Shown: positions 8,458 to 17,140, numbered from the stretch's first letter. The stretch: DNA of 64,000 bases from Demequina gelatinilytica (GCF_000971115.1 NZ_BBLV01000001.1:1-64000), one strand, 5' to 3'. Numbers and translations are program-made. The notes: a model not told the origin generated them from the sequence alone.

Positions 8458-9015
8458 GTGAGCGGGTGGTCGGACACGTTGGATGCGCTGGTGCGCGAGC
8501 GTGGCAGGACGCTGTACGGGTACGCGTTCGTGCTCACCGGGTCGCGCGAGGCCGCGGACGACCTGCTTCAGGACGCGCTCGTGCGCGCCTTCAAGCGCGG
8601 ACGCGGGCCCGAGTCGCTCGACGCCGCGCATGCCTACGTCAAGCGCGCGATGCAGACGGCCCTCATCGACTCGCACCGGCGGGCGAGCGTCCGGCCCCAG
8701 CGGGACCGCCGCGAGGCCGACCGCGTCGCGCCCGACCCGACCGGCGCATCGTCGACGCGGGACGCGCTGCTCCAGGCGGTGCACTCGCTCCCACCACGTG
8801 AGCGGACCTGCGTGGTGATGCGGTACTTCGACGGCCTGTCCTCGACCGCCATCGCGTCCGAGCTCGGGCTCTCCTCGGGGACGGTCCGCGGATACCTCTC
8901 GACCGCGCTCGCGACGCTGCAGCGCACGTACGGCGACTTCGGGCTCGATCCCGCAGACGCGATCGAGGGCGGAGACGAGCACGTGGTGATCCTCACGAAG
9001 GGAGCGGGACGATGA
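8458..9015 (+). CDS. ECF sigma factor, SigE-like family (module E)
   Basis: 185 residues and the closest relative of the module A sigma factor. Region 2 is intact (YGYAFVLTGSREAADDLLQDA, then AHAYVKRAMQ and ALIDSHRRA) and region 4 is standard (LPPRERTCVVMRYFDGL, ELGLSSGTVRGYL), with tail GLDPADAIEGG. Start chosen at GTG 8458 to match the paralogues; ATG 8410 would add 16 residues. Upstream (8383-8457) I could not find the CCCAAC-N17-CGT pattern seen at other modules. It overlaps the partner gene by ATGA. Confidence 0.92.
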   Translation: MSGWSDTLDALVRERGRTLYGYAFVLTGSREAADDLLQDALVRAFKRGRGPESLDAAHAYVKRAMQTALIDSHRRASVRPQRDRREADRVAPDPTGASSTRDALLQAVHSLPPRERTCVVMRYFDGLSSTAIASELGLSSGTVRGYLSTALATLQRTYGDFGLDPADAIEGGDEHVVILTKGAGR

Positions 9016-10502
9016 GCAACGAGCTGATGGAATCCCTCGCGAGGGGCGCGGATGCGGGCGGCGACCTGTTCGACTCGCGCGTGTCCTCGGTGGTGGACCC
9101 CGCGCGGAGCCGGGTGCGACGCGCCAGGACGATGCGCGGCGTGGGCCTCGCCGGTGCGGCGACCGTCGCGGCGGTCGGCATCGCGGTGGGCGCCTCGACG
9201 CTGGGCGGCCGAGGGACCGATGTCGCTCCCGCCGACCCCACCCCGACCGGGACCGCTCTCACCGCGAACGACCTGCGCTGGGACACCGCGCCACGCGTGC
9301 GCGGCGAGGCCGGCACGGGCCAGGCCGCGGTCGAGTGCACCTTCGACCACGTCAAGGCGAACCCGTGGAGCGACGGGCACTCGGGGTCGGTGACCGACGA
9401 CTGCGCGGCGCTGTGGGTCGGCGACGCCCCTGTGCTCGAGGTGGGCGAGGCGACGGTCGAGATCGCGGGCGACGGAGCGGTGACCGTCCGCTGGACCGTC
9501 TCCAACGCCTCGGATACCGCCATCACGGTCGACCCAGCCGCGACCACCCTGCTGTTCGGCACCGATCCCGATGCGGTGTCGACCGGCATCAGCCTCGTGG
9601 ACGATGCGACCGTCGCGCTCGGACCGTGGTCGGACGACACGACGCGCCACGTGACCATGGACGGGGACACGAGCCCGATGCGGCTCGAGCCGGGCGGCAC
9701 GTTCTCGGGAACCTCGCTCCTCTCGCCGGACGACCTGGATGGTCCGGGCCTCCCCTCCCTCCTCGACGACCTCACGTCGACGACCGGACAGGCGACCATC
9801 ACGGTCCAGGTCCGAATCCCGCCCGCCGGTGCGGTCTCCACCAGCGAGCTGTTCCTCGAGGCCGAGACGACCGTCCACCCGACCGGGACGCTCGACCCCA
9901 TCTCGCCCGCGCTCGAGGGCCTCGAGGCCCGTACCGCAGGCGAGATCAGGGACGATGCGCAAGCCGCGCTTCTGTGCCACGTGGGCGATGCCGACAATCC
10001 GCGCACGAGCACCAGTCGCGAGGGCGACGACGGCGGCCCCTGGCTCACGCAGCCGCTGTGCCCCACGGTCTGGGTGCCGGGCGGGCAGCAGCTCGAGCTC
10101 ACCCGCCTGCTGTTCGCCTCGGAGCCGAACGCCGGGATGATCCCGGTCACGTGGACGCTCACGAACGTGTCCGATCAGGCGCTCAGGCTCGACCGCGCGG
10201 CGATGGGGATCGTCGTCGAGATCGACGGCGCAGGGTGGATGTCCTCGACCGAGAACACCACGGTCGGCTGGCCCGCCGAGGGCGACGAACGCTACGGCTA
10301 CCTCTCGTCGGAGTCCGACGTGGTCACCGTCGAGCCGGGCGGGACCGTGACCGGGGAGGCCACGCTCGATGTGGGCGAGATCGAGGGTGCGGACAGGTTC
10401 TACGTCACCATCCGGGTCGCGCGCGACGACGACGAGAACGGCGCGCGTGAGCTGGTCCTCGAGACGGAGTGGGAGCAGCCGCCGACCAGCGCCGGCTCGT
10501 AG
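9012..10502 (+). CDS. Sigma-coupled single-pass membrane protein, two repeats of the unnamed domain (module E)
   Basis: 496 residues. The cytoplasmic part ends in RVRRARTMR, as in module A, and the membrane segment is about 43-63. Domain 1 starts at LTANDLRW with GQAAVECTF, DDCAALWVGDAP, WTVSNASDTAITVD and ELFLEAET. Domain 2 has AQAALLCHV, LCPTVWVPG, WTLTNVSDQALRLD, TVEPGGTVTGE, VTIRVARDDDE and LVLETEW. The stop is immediately followed by the stop of the opposing metallopeptidase gene. As for the other partners, a signal-sensing anti-sigma role is plausible but unproven. Confidence 0.8.
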   Translation: MSNELMESLARGADAGGDLFDSRVSSVVDPARSRVRRARTMRGVGLAGAATVAAVGIAVGASTLGGRGTDVAPADPTPTGTALTANDLRWDTAPRVRGEAGTGQAAVECTFDHVKANPWSDGHSGSVTDDCAALWVGDAPVLEVGEATVEIAGDGAVTVRWTVSNASDTAITVDPAATTLLFGTDPDAVSTGISLVDDATVALGPWSDDTTRHVTMDGDTSPMRLEPGGTFSGTSLLSPDDLDGPGLPSLLDDLTSTTGQATITVQVRIPPAGAVSTSELFLEAETTVHPTGTLDPISPALEGLEARTAGEIRDDAQAALLCHVGDADNPRTSTSREGDDGGPWLTQPLCPTVWVPGGQQLELTRLLFASEPNAGMIPVTWTLTNVSDQALRLDRAAMGIVVEIDGAGWMSSTENTTVGWPAEGDERYGYLSSESDVVTVEPGGTVTGEATLDVGEIEGADRFYVTIRVARDDDENGARELVLETEWEQPPTSAGS

Positions 10503-11042
10503 CTAGTCGACGGCGCGGCCGTTGAGCTCGGCCCGGTGCTCGCGCCAACCCGGCAGGTACGTGTCCATGATCGCGCGGAAGCCCGGCCCGTGGTTGGGCT
10601 CGAGCAGGTGGGCGAGCTCATGGACCACCACGTACTCGACCAGGTGGTGGTCCTGCCGGCCGAGCTCGACGCTGAAGGTGATCACGCGGGTGGTGTGGTT
10701 GCAGGTCCCCCAGCGGGAGCGCATGATCCGCATCCGCCACGTGGGCTCCGGCACGCCCATGCGAGGCACCCACTCGGCGACCACCGCGGCCAGCAGGGGC
10801 CGCAGCTCGCGGCGCAGCGCATCCGCCTCGGGCCCGGGCGCGAGAGCGACGGGCCGTGCGACGGCCTCGGCCTGCTTCGCCGCGATCCACGCCGCCTTGG
10901 ACCGCACCCACGCATCGATCTCGCGCTGCGGGGCACGCAACGGAGCGCTCACCCGCACCTCCCCGGTGCCGGAGACGACCACCATGCGCAGGTTCTTCAT
11001 GCGCTTACGCGTGAGGGTGTACGCGGGGATCCGGTCGGGCAT
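10503..11042 (-). CDS. YgjP/DUF45-type zinc metallopeptidase
   Basis: 179 residues from ATG 11042. The active-site motif HELAH is at 141-145, followed by a conserved NHGPGF stretch, and SRWGTCN lies at about 109-115, both typical of the DUF45 (YgjP/WLM-like, M48-related) family. No signal peptide is seen, so it should act in the cytoplasm; substrates of this family are mostly unknown. An upstream in-frame ATG at 11183 would add 47 residues overlapping the neighbouring promoter and is less likely. It ends exactly where the module E membrane gene ends. Confidence 0.85.
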   Translation of the reverse strand: MPDRIPAYTLTRKRMKNLRMVVVSGTGEVRVSAPLRAPQREIDAWVRSKAAWIAAKQAEAVARPVALAPGPEADALRRELRPLLAAVVAEWVPRMGVPEPTWRMRIMRSRWGTCNHTTRVITFSVELGRQDHHLVEYVVVHELAHLLEPNHGPGFRAIMDTYLPGWREHRAELNGRAVD

Positions 11043-11101
11043 GCGCCCACTGTAGGTGCGCGCGCCGACACCTCCGCGTCTGTCCACAGCCCCGAATCGT
11101 C

Positions 11102-11127
11102 CCCAACCTGCGCGCCCATCCATGCGT
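11102..11127 (+). promoter_or_regulatory. ECF-type promoter of the module F sigma gene
   Basis: CCCAAC with AAC at 11105-11107, 17 nt, CGT at 11125-11127. The spacer even shares CCTGCGCGC and ATG with the promoter-like sequence at 1186-1211. The start codon lies 28 nt further on behind GAGGAG. Confidence 0.5.
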
Positions 11128-11154
11128 ACTACCCGGCATGAGGAGAATCGAGCC

Positions 11155-11703
11155 ATGAGCGCGTGGGCCAGGATGCTCGACACGCTGGTCCGCGAGCGCG
11201 GCCCGGCGCTGTACGGGTACGCCTACGTGTTGACCGGGTCCCGCGAGGCGGCCGAGGACCTGATGCAGGACGCGCTGGTGCGCACCTTCCGCTCGGGAAG
11301 GGCCCTGGGCTCGCTCGACTCGGCGCACGCCTACGTGAAGCGATGCATCTCCACAGCGTTCATCGACAGCGGGCGACGCGCCGCCGCGAGGCCCCGCAGC
11401 GCGGGCATCGAGGCGCCCGAGGCCGCGGCCATCGCACCCGACGCGAGCCGGCACGTGGACGATGCCGTGACCCTGCAGGCGGCGCTGCTCACCCTCACGC
11501 CCCGCGAGCGGGCGTGCGTGGTGCTGCGCTACCTCGAGGACATGACCGTGGCCGGTGTCGCGCAGACGCTCGGGCTCGCGGAGGGCACGGTCAAGCGCTA
11601 CCTCTCCGACGGCGTGGCGCGGCTGCGCGAGACCGTCCCCCAGATCGACTTCACGGACGTCGAGACCGTCGCCGTCCACCAGCACCCAGGAGGCATCCGA
11701 TGA
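11155..11703 (+). CDS. ECF sigma factor, SigE-like family (module F)
   Basis: 182 residues from ATG 11155, with GAGGAGA upstream. Region 2 is intact (YGYAYVLTGSREAAEDLMQDA, AHAYVKRCIS, FIDSGRRA). Region 4 begins LTPRERACVVLRYLEDMTV and contains QTLGLAEGTVKRYL. The tail differs from modules A and E, lacking the DAxEGG motif. It overlaps the next gene by ATGA. An in-frame ATG at 11056 exists but would place the promoter-like CCCAAC box inside the gene. Confidence 0.93.
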   Translation: MSAWARMLDTLVRERGPALYGYAYVLTGSREAAEDLMQDALVRTFRSGRALGSLDSAHAYVKRCISTAFIDSGRRAAARPRSAGIEAPEAAAIAPDASRHVDDAVTLQAALLTLTPRERACVVLRYLEDMTVAGVAQTLGLAEGTVKRYLSDGVARLRETVPQIDFTDVETVAVHQHPGGIR

Positions 11704-12683
11704 GCACCGCGCACGATGCGCTGGCCGCGATCCGCGCGACCGCCGCACAGGACTTCGCCACGACCGGGCTGAGCGCCGGCCTCTCCCCCGTGACCCGCCG
11801 CGTGCGCCGCCACCGTGCGGTGCGGGCCGCCACCGGCTCGGTCGCCGGCATCGCGGCGCTCGGCGCCGGTGTGTACGGCTACTCGCGCTGGGGGGCCGCC
11901 GTGCCGGTGGCGCCCGCGAGCACCTCGCCGTCGGTCCAGGCCACCACGCCCGCATCGTCCGCCACGGCGGAACCGAGCGGCTCTCCCGAGGCGATGGTGA
12001 GCTCGGAGCCCGTCACCGCGGACTACCTGGTCGCCGAGGGCGACACCATCGAGGCCACCGTCACCGCGCTCGCCACGGTCTACTCCGCGACCGCGGAAGA
12101 GGCCCGCGCCGCGATCGTCGCCGCGCTGCCGCCCGAGGCCGAGGACGACCCCGAGGGATGGGTGTCGCCCGGCTCCGAGCTCGCGCCCACCACGCTCGAG
12201 GAGGCCGCGCAGTGGCTGGTGGACCTGCAGCTGCGGAACCTCCAGTCCATGGGGGTCGCGCGCGAGGACTGGAAGGAGACGCTCACCATCGCATCGATCC
12301 TGGTGGGCGAGTCCGGCGACCCGTACAACTGGACCAGGATCTCCGAGGTGATCCACAACCGGCTCGACGCGGGCATGATGCTCCAGCTGGAGTCGCCGCT
12401 GTACTACATCACGGGCGCCGCCGAGCGGCGGGTCACCGACGACGGCTTCGCGGTCGACTCGCCGTACAACACCTTCATGTACGAGGGCCTGCCGCCGACG
12501 CCGATCGGCTCCTCCGGGCTCGGCGCCGTGGACGCGGCGGCGCATCCCGAATCCGGCGACCTGATGTTCTTCCTGATCGATCCCGAGACCGGCGACGGGC
12601 ACTTCGCCGAGACGTTCCACCAGCACCAGCTCAATGCGGTCGAGCTCGGGATGATCGAGGCGGGCGACGTCCTCCCGGAGTGA
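11700..12683 (+). CDS. Sigma-coupled membrane protein with MltG/YceG-like extracellular domain (module F)
   Basis: 327 residues. The cytoplasmic tail ends in RRVRRHRAVR (33-42), the membrane segment is about 46-62, then a Ser/Pro/Thr linker to about 105. From about 108 the protein resembles the LysM-like and catalytic parts of the MltG endolytic transglycosylase: PEGWVSP (151-157), TIASILVGES (196-205), HNRLDAGMMLQ (219-229), SPYNTF (254-259) and GLPPTPIG (263-270). In ordinary MltG the helix reads ASIVEKE; here it is ASILVGE, so only the second of the two acidic residues (Glu204) remains. It may bind glycan without cleaving it. The ATGA overlap with a sigma gene suggests cell-wall sensing. 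Confidence 0.82.
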   Translation: MSTAHDALAAIRATAAQDFATTGLSAGLSPVTRRVRRHRAVRAATGSVAGIAALGAGVYGYSRWGAAVPVAPASTSPSVQATTPASSATAEPSGSPEAMVSSEPVTADYLVAEGDTIEATVTALATVYSATAEEARAAIVAALPPEAEDDPEGWVSPGSELAPTTLEEAAQWLVDLQLRNLQSMGVAREDWKETLTIASILVGESGDPYNWTRISEVIHNRLDAGMMLQLESPLYYITGAAERRVTDDGFAVDSPYNTFMYEGLPPTPIGSSGLGAVDAAAHPESGDLMFFLIDPETGDGHFAETFHQHQLNAVELGMIEAGDVLPE

Positions 12684-13799
12684 TCAGCCCTCGGGCGCGT
12701 CGAGGACCTTGCGCATCCAGCCGTGGGGGTCCTCGGCGCGTCCGTACTGAAGGTCCGTGAGGCGCGCGAGCACCGCATCGGCCACCGACTCCCCCTCGAC
12801 CCGCGGGACGGTCACGTCGAAGTCGTCGGAGGCGAGCCGGCCCACCGGCGTCACCACCGCGGCCGTGCCGCACGCGAACAGCTCGACGATCTCCCCCGAC
12901 GCGACGCCCTCGAGGATCTCCGAGAGCGCGAGGTCGCGCTCCTCCACCTCGCGGCCCTCGTCGCGCAGCAGCGTGAGGATCGAGTCGCGCGTGATACCGG
13001 GGAGGATGGTCCCGCTCAGGCGCGGCGTGACGATGCTGCCGTCGGCGCGCACGGCGACCAGGTTCATGCCGCCGAACTCCTCGACGTACGTGTCCTCCTT
13101 GGCGTCGAGGAACAGCACCTGCTGGCAGCCCTGCTCCTTCGCCTCCTGCTGAGGAAGCATGCTCGCGGCGTAGTTGCCCGCAGTCTTCGCCTCACCGGTG
13201 CCGCCCGGGTTGGCGCGATGGTAGCCGCGCGAGACCCAGATCGGGACGCCCGTGTCGCCCGGGGAGAGGTAGGCGCCCACGGGGCTCGCGGTCACCAGGA
13301 ACTCGACCTCGTGCGCTGGCTGGACCAGGAGGCTCGGCTCGCTCGCGAACACGAACGGGCGCAGGTAGAGGCTCGCGCCCGGCGTGCCGGGGACCCAGTT
13401 GCGGTCGGCCGCGATCAGCCCCTCGAGCGCGGCCATGAAGTCCTGCTCGCTCACCTCGGGGAGCGCCATGCGCCGGCAGCTCGCGGCCAGGCGCGCCGCG
13501 TTGGCCTCGGGACGGAAGAGCCACACCGAACCGTCCTCGTGCCGGTACGCCTTGAGCCCCTCGAAGGCCTGCTGCGCGTAGTGCAGCACGGCGGCGCCGG
13601 GATGCATGGGCAGCGGCGCGAGGGCGACGATGCGGTGGTCCGCCCAGCCCTCGCCGTCGCGCCACGTCGCGCGCGCCATATGGTCGGTGAAGACCTTGCC
13701 GAAGACGGGGTTCTCCATCGCGAGCCACCGCTCCTCGTCCGAGGCCGGGTGGCGGTTCGGGATCACGGTGAACGATGCGGTGAGGGCCTGCGTCTCCAT
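12684..13799 (-). CDS. ilvE: Branched-chain amino acid aminotransferase, paralogue 1
   Basis: 371-residue fold-type IV PLP enzyme that interconverts Val, Leu and Ile with their 2-oxo acids. Visible are HYAQQAFEGLKAYR near residue 90, the PLP lysine in GTGEAKTAGNYAAS and CGTAAVVTPVG. A second, clearly related copy sits in the ilv/leu cluster at 25975-27084. This copy stands alone, with its stop directly abutting the module F membrane gene. TAGGCT (13806-13811) lies six nt before the ATG, so the mRNA is probably leaderless. It may serve degradation or a different substrate range, which cannot be decided here. Confidence 0.92.
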   Translation of the reverse strand: METQALTASFTVIPNRHPASDEERWLAMENPVFGKVFTDHMARATWRDGEGWADHRIVALAPLPMHPGAAVLHYAQQAFEGLKAYRHEDGSVWLFRPEANAARLAASCRRMALPEVSEQDFMAALEGLIAADRNWVPGTPGASLYLRPFVFASEPSLLVQPAHEVEFLVTASPVGAYLSPGDTGVPIWVSRGYHRANPGGTGEAKTAGNYAASMLPQQEAKEQGCQQVLFLDAKEDTYVEEFGGMNLVAVRADGSIVTPRLSGTILPGITRDSILTLLRDEGREVEERDLALSEILEGVASGEIVELFACGTAAVVTPVGRLASDDFDVTVPRVEGESVADAVLARLTDLQYGRAEDPHGWMRKVLDAPEG

Positions 13800-13845
13800 G
13801 CGCCGAGCCTAGACCCGCACGGCCACCTTCGACCCCGGTCGGAGG

Positions 13846-14199
13846 TCAGGGGGATCGGCGCTCGGGCGGGGGCTCGACCGGCCAGCGCTGCGCGATCGGC
13901 GTGCCGACGAGCCACGCCGCCGTGTGGATCCACAGCATGGCGGTCGCGCCGATCGAGGCGTAGAGCAGCGAGCCCGCCGCCAGGAGCATGGTCCGCGCGA
14001 CCAGCGTGGCGACGGTACCGATGGGCCGAGGCGCCTTGGGCGACAACGAGACGAACCACAGCAGCCCGACCACGATGGGCAGCAGGAACGCGAGAGCCCA
14101 CCCGAGGATGCCGCCGATCGCCGCGACGGGCCACCACGCGAGCACGGCGTACATCGTGAGCTCCGCGATGAAGACGAGCCCCCCGCCGAGCCACCTCAT
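13846..14199 (-). CDS. DUF2568 (YrdB-like) small membrane protein
   Basis: 117 residues with four hydrophobic segments and the family mark FVSLSPKAPRP in the middle (about 57-67). It matches the DUF2568/YrdB layout; the function is unknown. Start ATG 14199 shares one base with the stop of the upstream gene (TGATG), so the two are likely co-translated. Confidence 0.8.
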   Translation of the reverse strand: MRWLGGGLVFIAELTMYAVLAWWPVAAIGGILGWALAFLLPIVVGLLWFVSLSPKAPRPIGTVATLVARTMLLAAGSLLYASIGATAMLWIHTAAWLVGTPIAQRWPVEPPPERRSP

Positions 14200-15080
14200 C
14201 AGAGCTGGATCCTGCCCGGTCGTGCGGCCGTGCCGGGCTGCTGCGGCGCGCCGTGGGCCTCGGCCGCGTTCGTGTCGGGCTCCGCAGGCTCGACGATCGC
14301 AACCTCCGCGAGCGCGATGCCGTGGTCGATGCGCTTCCAGTTGCGCGCGAAGTCCGTGGCGATGGCCTCGGCGAGCTCGCGCTCGACGGCCTTGGCCGCG
14401 CGGCGACCGCTCTCGCCCTGCTCGTGGCGCGCGGTCGCGAGGCGCGTCTCCGACGCGAGACGGAGGTCGCGCACGGTCCACCAGTGGTCGACGAAGGCGT
14501 CGCGCGCCTCGTGGAGCAGCTGCTGGGCGCGGCGGTAGCGGATCACCTCGCGCACCAGCGAGGGGTCGCCCTCGAACGCCGCCTGAGCCTCGGGGTTCTC
14601 GATGCGCGGGATCGCATCGGCGGGGACCGGGTCCTTCTGGACCGCCTGGGTCGCGAGGCGCAGGACCAGGCGCTGCTCGAGCGACTGCGGCGCGGCGGCC
14701 ATGACGATCGCGAGGGTGCCGTCGAGCGCACGGCCCCGCACCGCGAGATCCTCGAGCGCACGGTCGATCTCGAGCACCATGTCGATCGCGGGCACGGCGG
14801 CCCGCTGGCGCGGCGTGCCGCGCGTGAGCCGCACCGCCTGCTCGCGGAGCCCGCGCGTGAGGCTCTCCGGCGGCACCAGCGACGAGGGGTCCTTGGCCAG
14901 CGGCGGGATCAGGAGGTCGTGCGCGCTCGACAGCGCGACCGGCGCCTCCTGAGCGAACGCCCGCCTGCGGGTGCGCCGCTCCTCGACACGACGGGAGAGG
15001 TCGAGGAACCCACCCACGGCCGCACCCGCCACGATGGCGATGATGAGGCCGGGGACCAGGATCGACCAGTCGATGGACAT
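14199..15080 (-). CDS. Membrane-anchored hypothetical protein
   Basis: 293 residues, not recognised. A single N-terminal membrane segment (about 7-27, VPGLIIAIVAGAAVGGFLDL) is followed by an Arg-rich turn RRVEERRTRRR and a long charged, mainly helical cytoplasmic body with several Ala/Glu/Arg-rich stretches that could form coiled coils. TAGGGT (15087-15092) lies six nt before the ATG, so the transcript is probably leaderless. It is coupled to the DUF2568 gene downstream. Confidence 0.7.
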   Translation of the reverse strand: MSIDWSILVPGLIIAIVAGAAVGGFLDLSRRVEERRTRRRAFAQEAPVALSSAHDLLIPPLAKDPSSLVPPESLTRGLREQAVRLTRGTPRQRAAVPAIDMVLEIDRALEDLAVRGRALDGTLAIVMAAAPQSLEQRLVLRLATQAVQKDPVPADAIPRIENPEAQAAFEGDPSLVREVIRYRRAQQLLHEARDAFVDHWWTVRDLRLASETRLATARHEQGESGRRAAKAVERELAEAIATDFARNWKRIDHGIALAEVAIVEPAEPDTNAAEAHGAPQQPGTAARPGRIQL

Positions 15081-15150
15081 GCCTCGACCCTAGGCCAGCG
15101 ACCGCGCGGGAACCAGGGACGGAAGGCTGTGTCGCGCGACGTGCGCGCCT

Positions 15151-15699
15151 CTAGCCCAGGGCCTCGAACGCGATCATGTCGGGCACCTGGGTCCACACCT
15201 CGTCGGCGGAAGCGCCGTCGTCCGCGTACCAGCTGGTCGCGTTGGTGACGGTCCACGCATGCGATCCCGCATCGATGTGCAAGGCGGTGATCGGGTCGCC
15301 CTCCGCGTACCCATCCGCCCCCCGGATGGCGAACGGGGCCCACTCCGCCGCATCGTCCGGCCGCGCGAAGGGAAGGTCCGCCTCGACCACGTCGAAGGCG
15401 TAGACCACCAGGCCGCCCGAGGTGTCGACGTCGTGGCACACATGGAAGCCGCCGTCGATCTCCGAGACGCGGGAGTCTGCGGACGCGACGATGCCTGCGG
15501 CCGCCGCCGCGGAACGCGCCTCCCGGTCGCCGCGCGCGGCGGAAAACCACCACGCGAGGCTCGCGATCAGGATGACCGTGGCCATGATGACCATCAGCGT
15601 CGAGGCGCGGAGACCCGCCATGCGCGACACGTCAGGACCGGCGGATCCTCCTCGATCCCGCCGGTCCTCAGGTGACGACGACTGCTGCGCTGCGCTCAT
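15151..15699 (-). CDS. Single-pass membrane protein, paralogue of the next gene
   Basis: 182 residues. A Ser/Gly/Asp-rich cytoplasmic start is followed by a membrane segment at about 34-53 and an extracellular part with AAAAAGIVAS, a lone Cys and a Trp-rich end. It is similar in plan and in several stretches (REARSAAAAAGIV, HVxxDxxxGG, ADG, AWTV) to the protein at 15805-16365. GGGGGG precedes the ATG. No function recognised. Confidence 0.68.
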   Translation of the reverse strand: MSAAQQSSSPEDRRDRGGSAGPDVSRMAGLRASTLMVIMATVILIASLAWWFSAARGDREARSAAAAAGIVASADSRVSEIDGGFHVCHDVDTSGGLVVYAFDVVEADLPFARPDDAAEWAPFAIRGADGYAEGDPITALHIDAGSHAWTVTNATSWYADDGASADEVWTQVPDMIAFEALG

Positions 15700-15804
15700 A
15701 TCAAGACCCCCCAGCCTTGGGTGGAGAGTAGCGCGCCTTTTGTCCTTTTTCTACCCGAGATCAGCGGATCATCCGAGGTAACCCCTGATCTGCGGCCGAC
15801 GCTT

Positions 15805-16365
15805 CTATGGGGCAGGCGTGAAGTCGACGGCCGCGTCGAGCGCCGCGAAGGCCTCCGCGGCATCGTGCCGCGACGCGTTGCCCGTGAGCGACGAGATCAC
15901 GACCTGCCACGCCTGGTCGCCCGTGTCGATCACCAGCGTCGCGCGCGGATCCCAGCTCGCGTGGGCCTCGGCGCCGTCCCAGGCGTATGTGGGCCAGCCG
16001 TCCGCCACGTCGGCAGACGTCGGGGTCACCTCGAAGCCGTAGCCGCCGAAGCCGTCGGATGCCTCGTCGCCCACGTGGATGGCGAAGCCTGCGCCGGCCT
16101 CGCTGATCTGGACCAGGTCGGTGGCCGACTCCTCGACCACGATGCCCTGTGCTGCGGCCGCCTCCCGCGCGGACGCGTCGTCACCTGTGGCGACACGCCA
16201 CCACAGCACGACCGCGCCGACGATGAGAACGATCGCCGCGAGCGCGAGCCAGGTCCGTGCCCGCGTCGCCACCTGGGCGCCGTCGCCGTGCGCGGTCACG
16301 CCGGCGATCCGCGGGTCCTCGGGTCCTGCGCCCTGATGAGCTGACGGCTGCTGCCCTGCGATCAT
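15805..16365 (-). CDS. Single-pass membrane protein, paralogue of the preceding gene
   Basis: 186 residues from ATG 16365, preceded by a run of seven G; a TTG at 16380 would add five residues. A cytoplasmic segment of about 40, a membrane segment at about 39-58 and an extracellular domain with AREAAAAQGIVVEE, IHVGDEASDGFGGYGFEV and AWQVVISS. The two neighbouring genes look like a tandem duplication that has drifted apart. TAGGCT upstream (about 16394) may be the -10. Confidence 0.68.
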   Translation of the reverse strand: MIAGQQPSAHQGAGPEDPRIAGVTAHGDGAQVATRARTWLALAAIVLIVGAVVLWWRVATGDDASAREAAAAQGIVVEESATDLVQISEAGAGFAIHVGDEASDGFGGYGFEVTPTSADVADGWPTYAWDGAEAHASWDPRATLVIDTGDQAWQVVISSLTGNASRHDAAEAFAALDAAVDFTPAP

Positions 16366-16410
16366 GTTCGTCCCCCCCAACGATGTTGACGGGAGCCTAG
16401 CGCGCGCGAG

Positions 16411-17058
16411 CTACGCCTGCTGGACCCGCTCGACCGAGGGCAGGATGGCCTCGAGCTCGGACGCGGTGGTGCGCTTGCCATAGGCAGGGGTGTCGCGCTC
16501 GACGCGCCAGGACTCCTCCAGCGGGCCGAGGTCCACAGCGTCGAAGCCGATCGCATCGAGGAAGCTCGCGACCAGGTGCTTCGCGGCCTCGTCGTCGCCG
16601 GCGATAGGAAGCGCGCGGCGGTTCTCCGTTCCGACCGGGGTACCGTCCTGCGGGATCTCGTGGGCGTAGATGTTGTTGAAGGTCTTCACCACGCGGGCGC
16701 TCGGCGCGAGGGCCTGCAGCAGGCCGCTCGTGGTGCTCGTGTTGGCGTCGAGGGCCGCGATGCGACCGTCGCGCTGGGGGTAGTAGTTGTTGGCGTCCAT
16801 GACGACCTTGCCCGCGAGCGCCTCGGCCGGGAGCTGATCGATCTTGCCGAGCGGGACGGCCACGAGGACGAGGTCGCCCCGCTCGGCCGCCTGCTCAGGC
16901 GTCGCCGCGCTCGCGCGCTCCCCCAGCTCCTCAACGAGGTCGCCGAGCGTGGCAGGGCCGCGCGAGTTCGAGAGGACGACGTCGTAGCCGGCCGCGACGG
17001 CGGCGCGGGCGACGTTGGAGCCGATGCGGCCGGAGCCGATGATGCCGATGGTGGTCAT
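16411..17058 (-). CDS. NAD(P)-binding oxidoreductase, F420-dependent NADP reductase-like
   Basis: 215 residues with an N-terminal Rossmann motif GIIGSGRIGSNVAR and VVLSNSRGP, then DANNYYPQRDG and KTFNNIYAHEI, typical of the NPD/F420-NADP oxidoreductase-like family whose members often act without F420. Cytoplasmic; substrate unknown. It is divergent from the HNH nuclease gene at 17141. Confidence 0.82.
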   Translation of the reverse strand: MTTIGIIGSGRIGSNVARAAVAAGYDVVLSNSRGPATLGDLVEELGERASAATPEQAAERGDLVLVAVPLGKIDQLPAEALAGKVVMDANNYYPQRDGRIAALDANTSTTSGLLQALAPSARVVKTFNNIYAHEIPQDGTPVGTENRRALPIAGDDEAAKHLVASFLDAIGFDAVDLGPLEESWRVERDTPAYGKRTTASELEAILPSVERVQQA

Positions 17059-17140
17059 GGTTGCGGGAACCCGGGGGGTGGGGTGGGTATTCCGGCTGGG
17101 GCGCTAGCTTCTCGCGTCCAGGTGCGGCAAGCTGCTTGAC

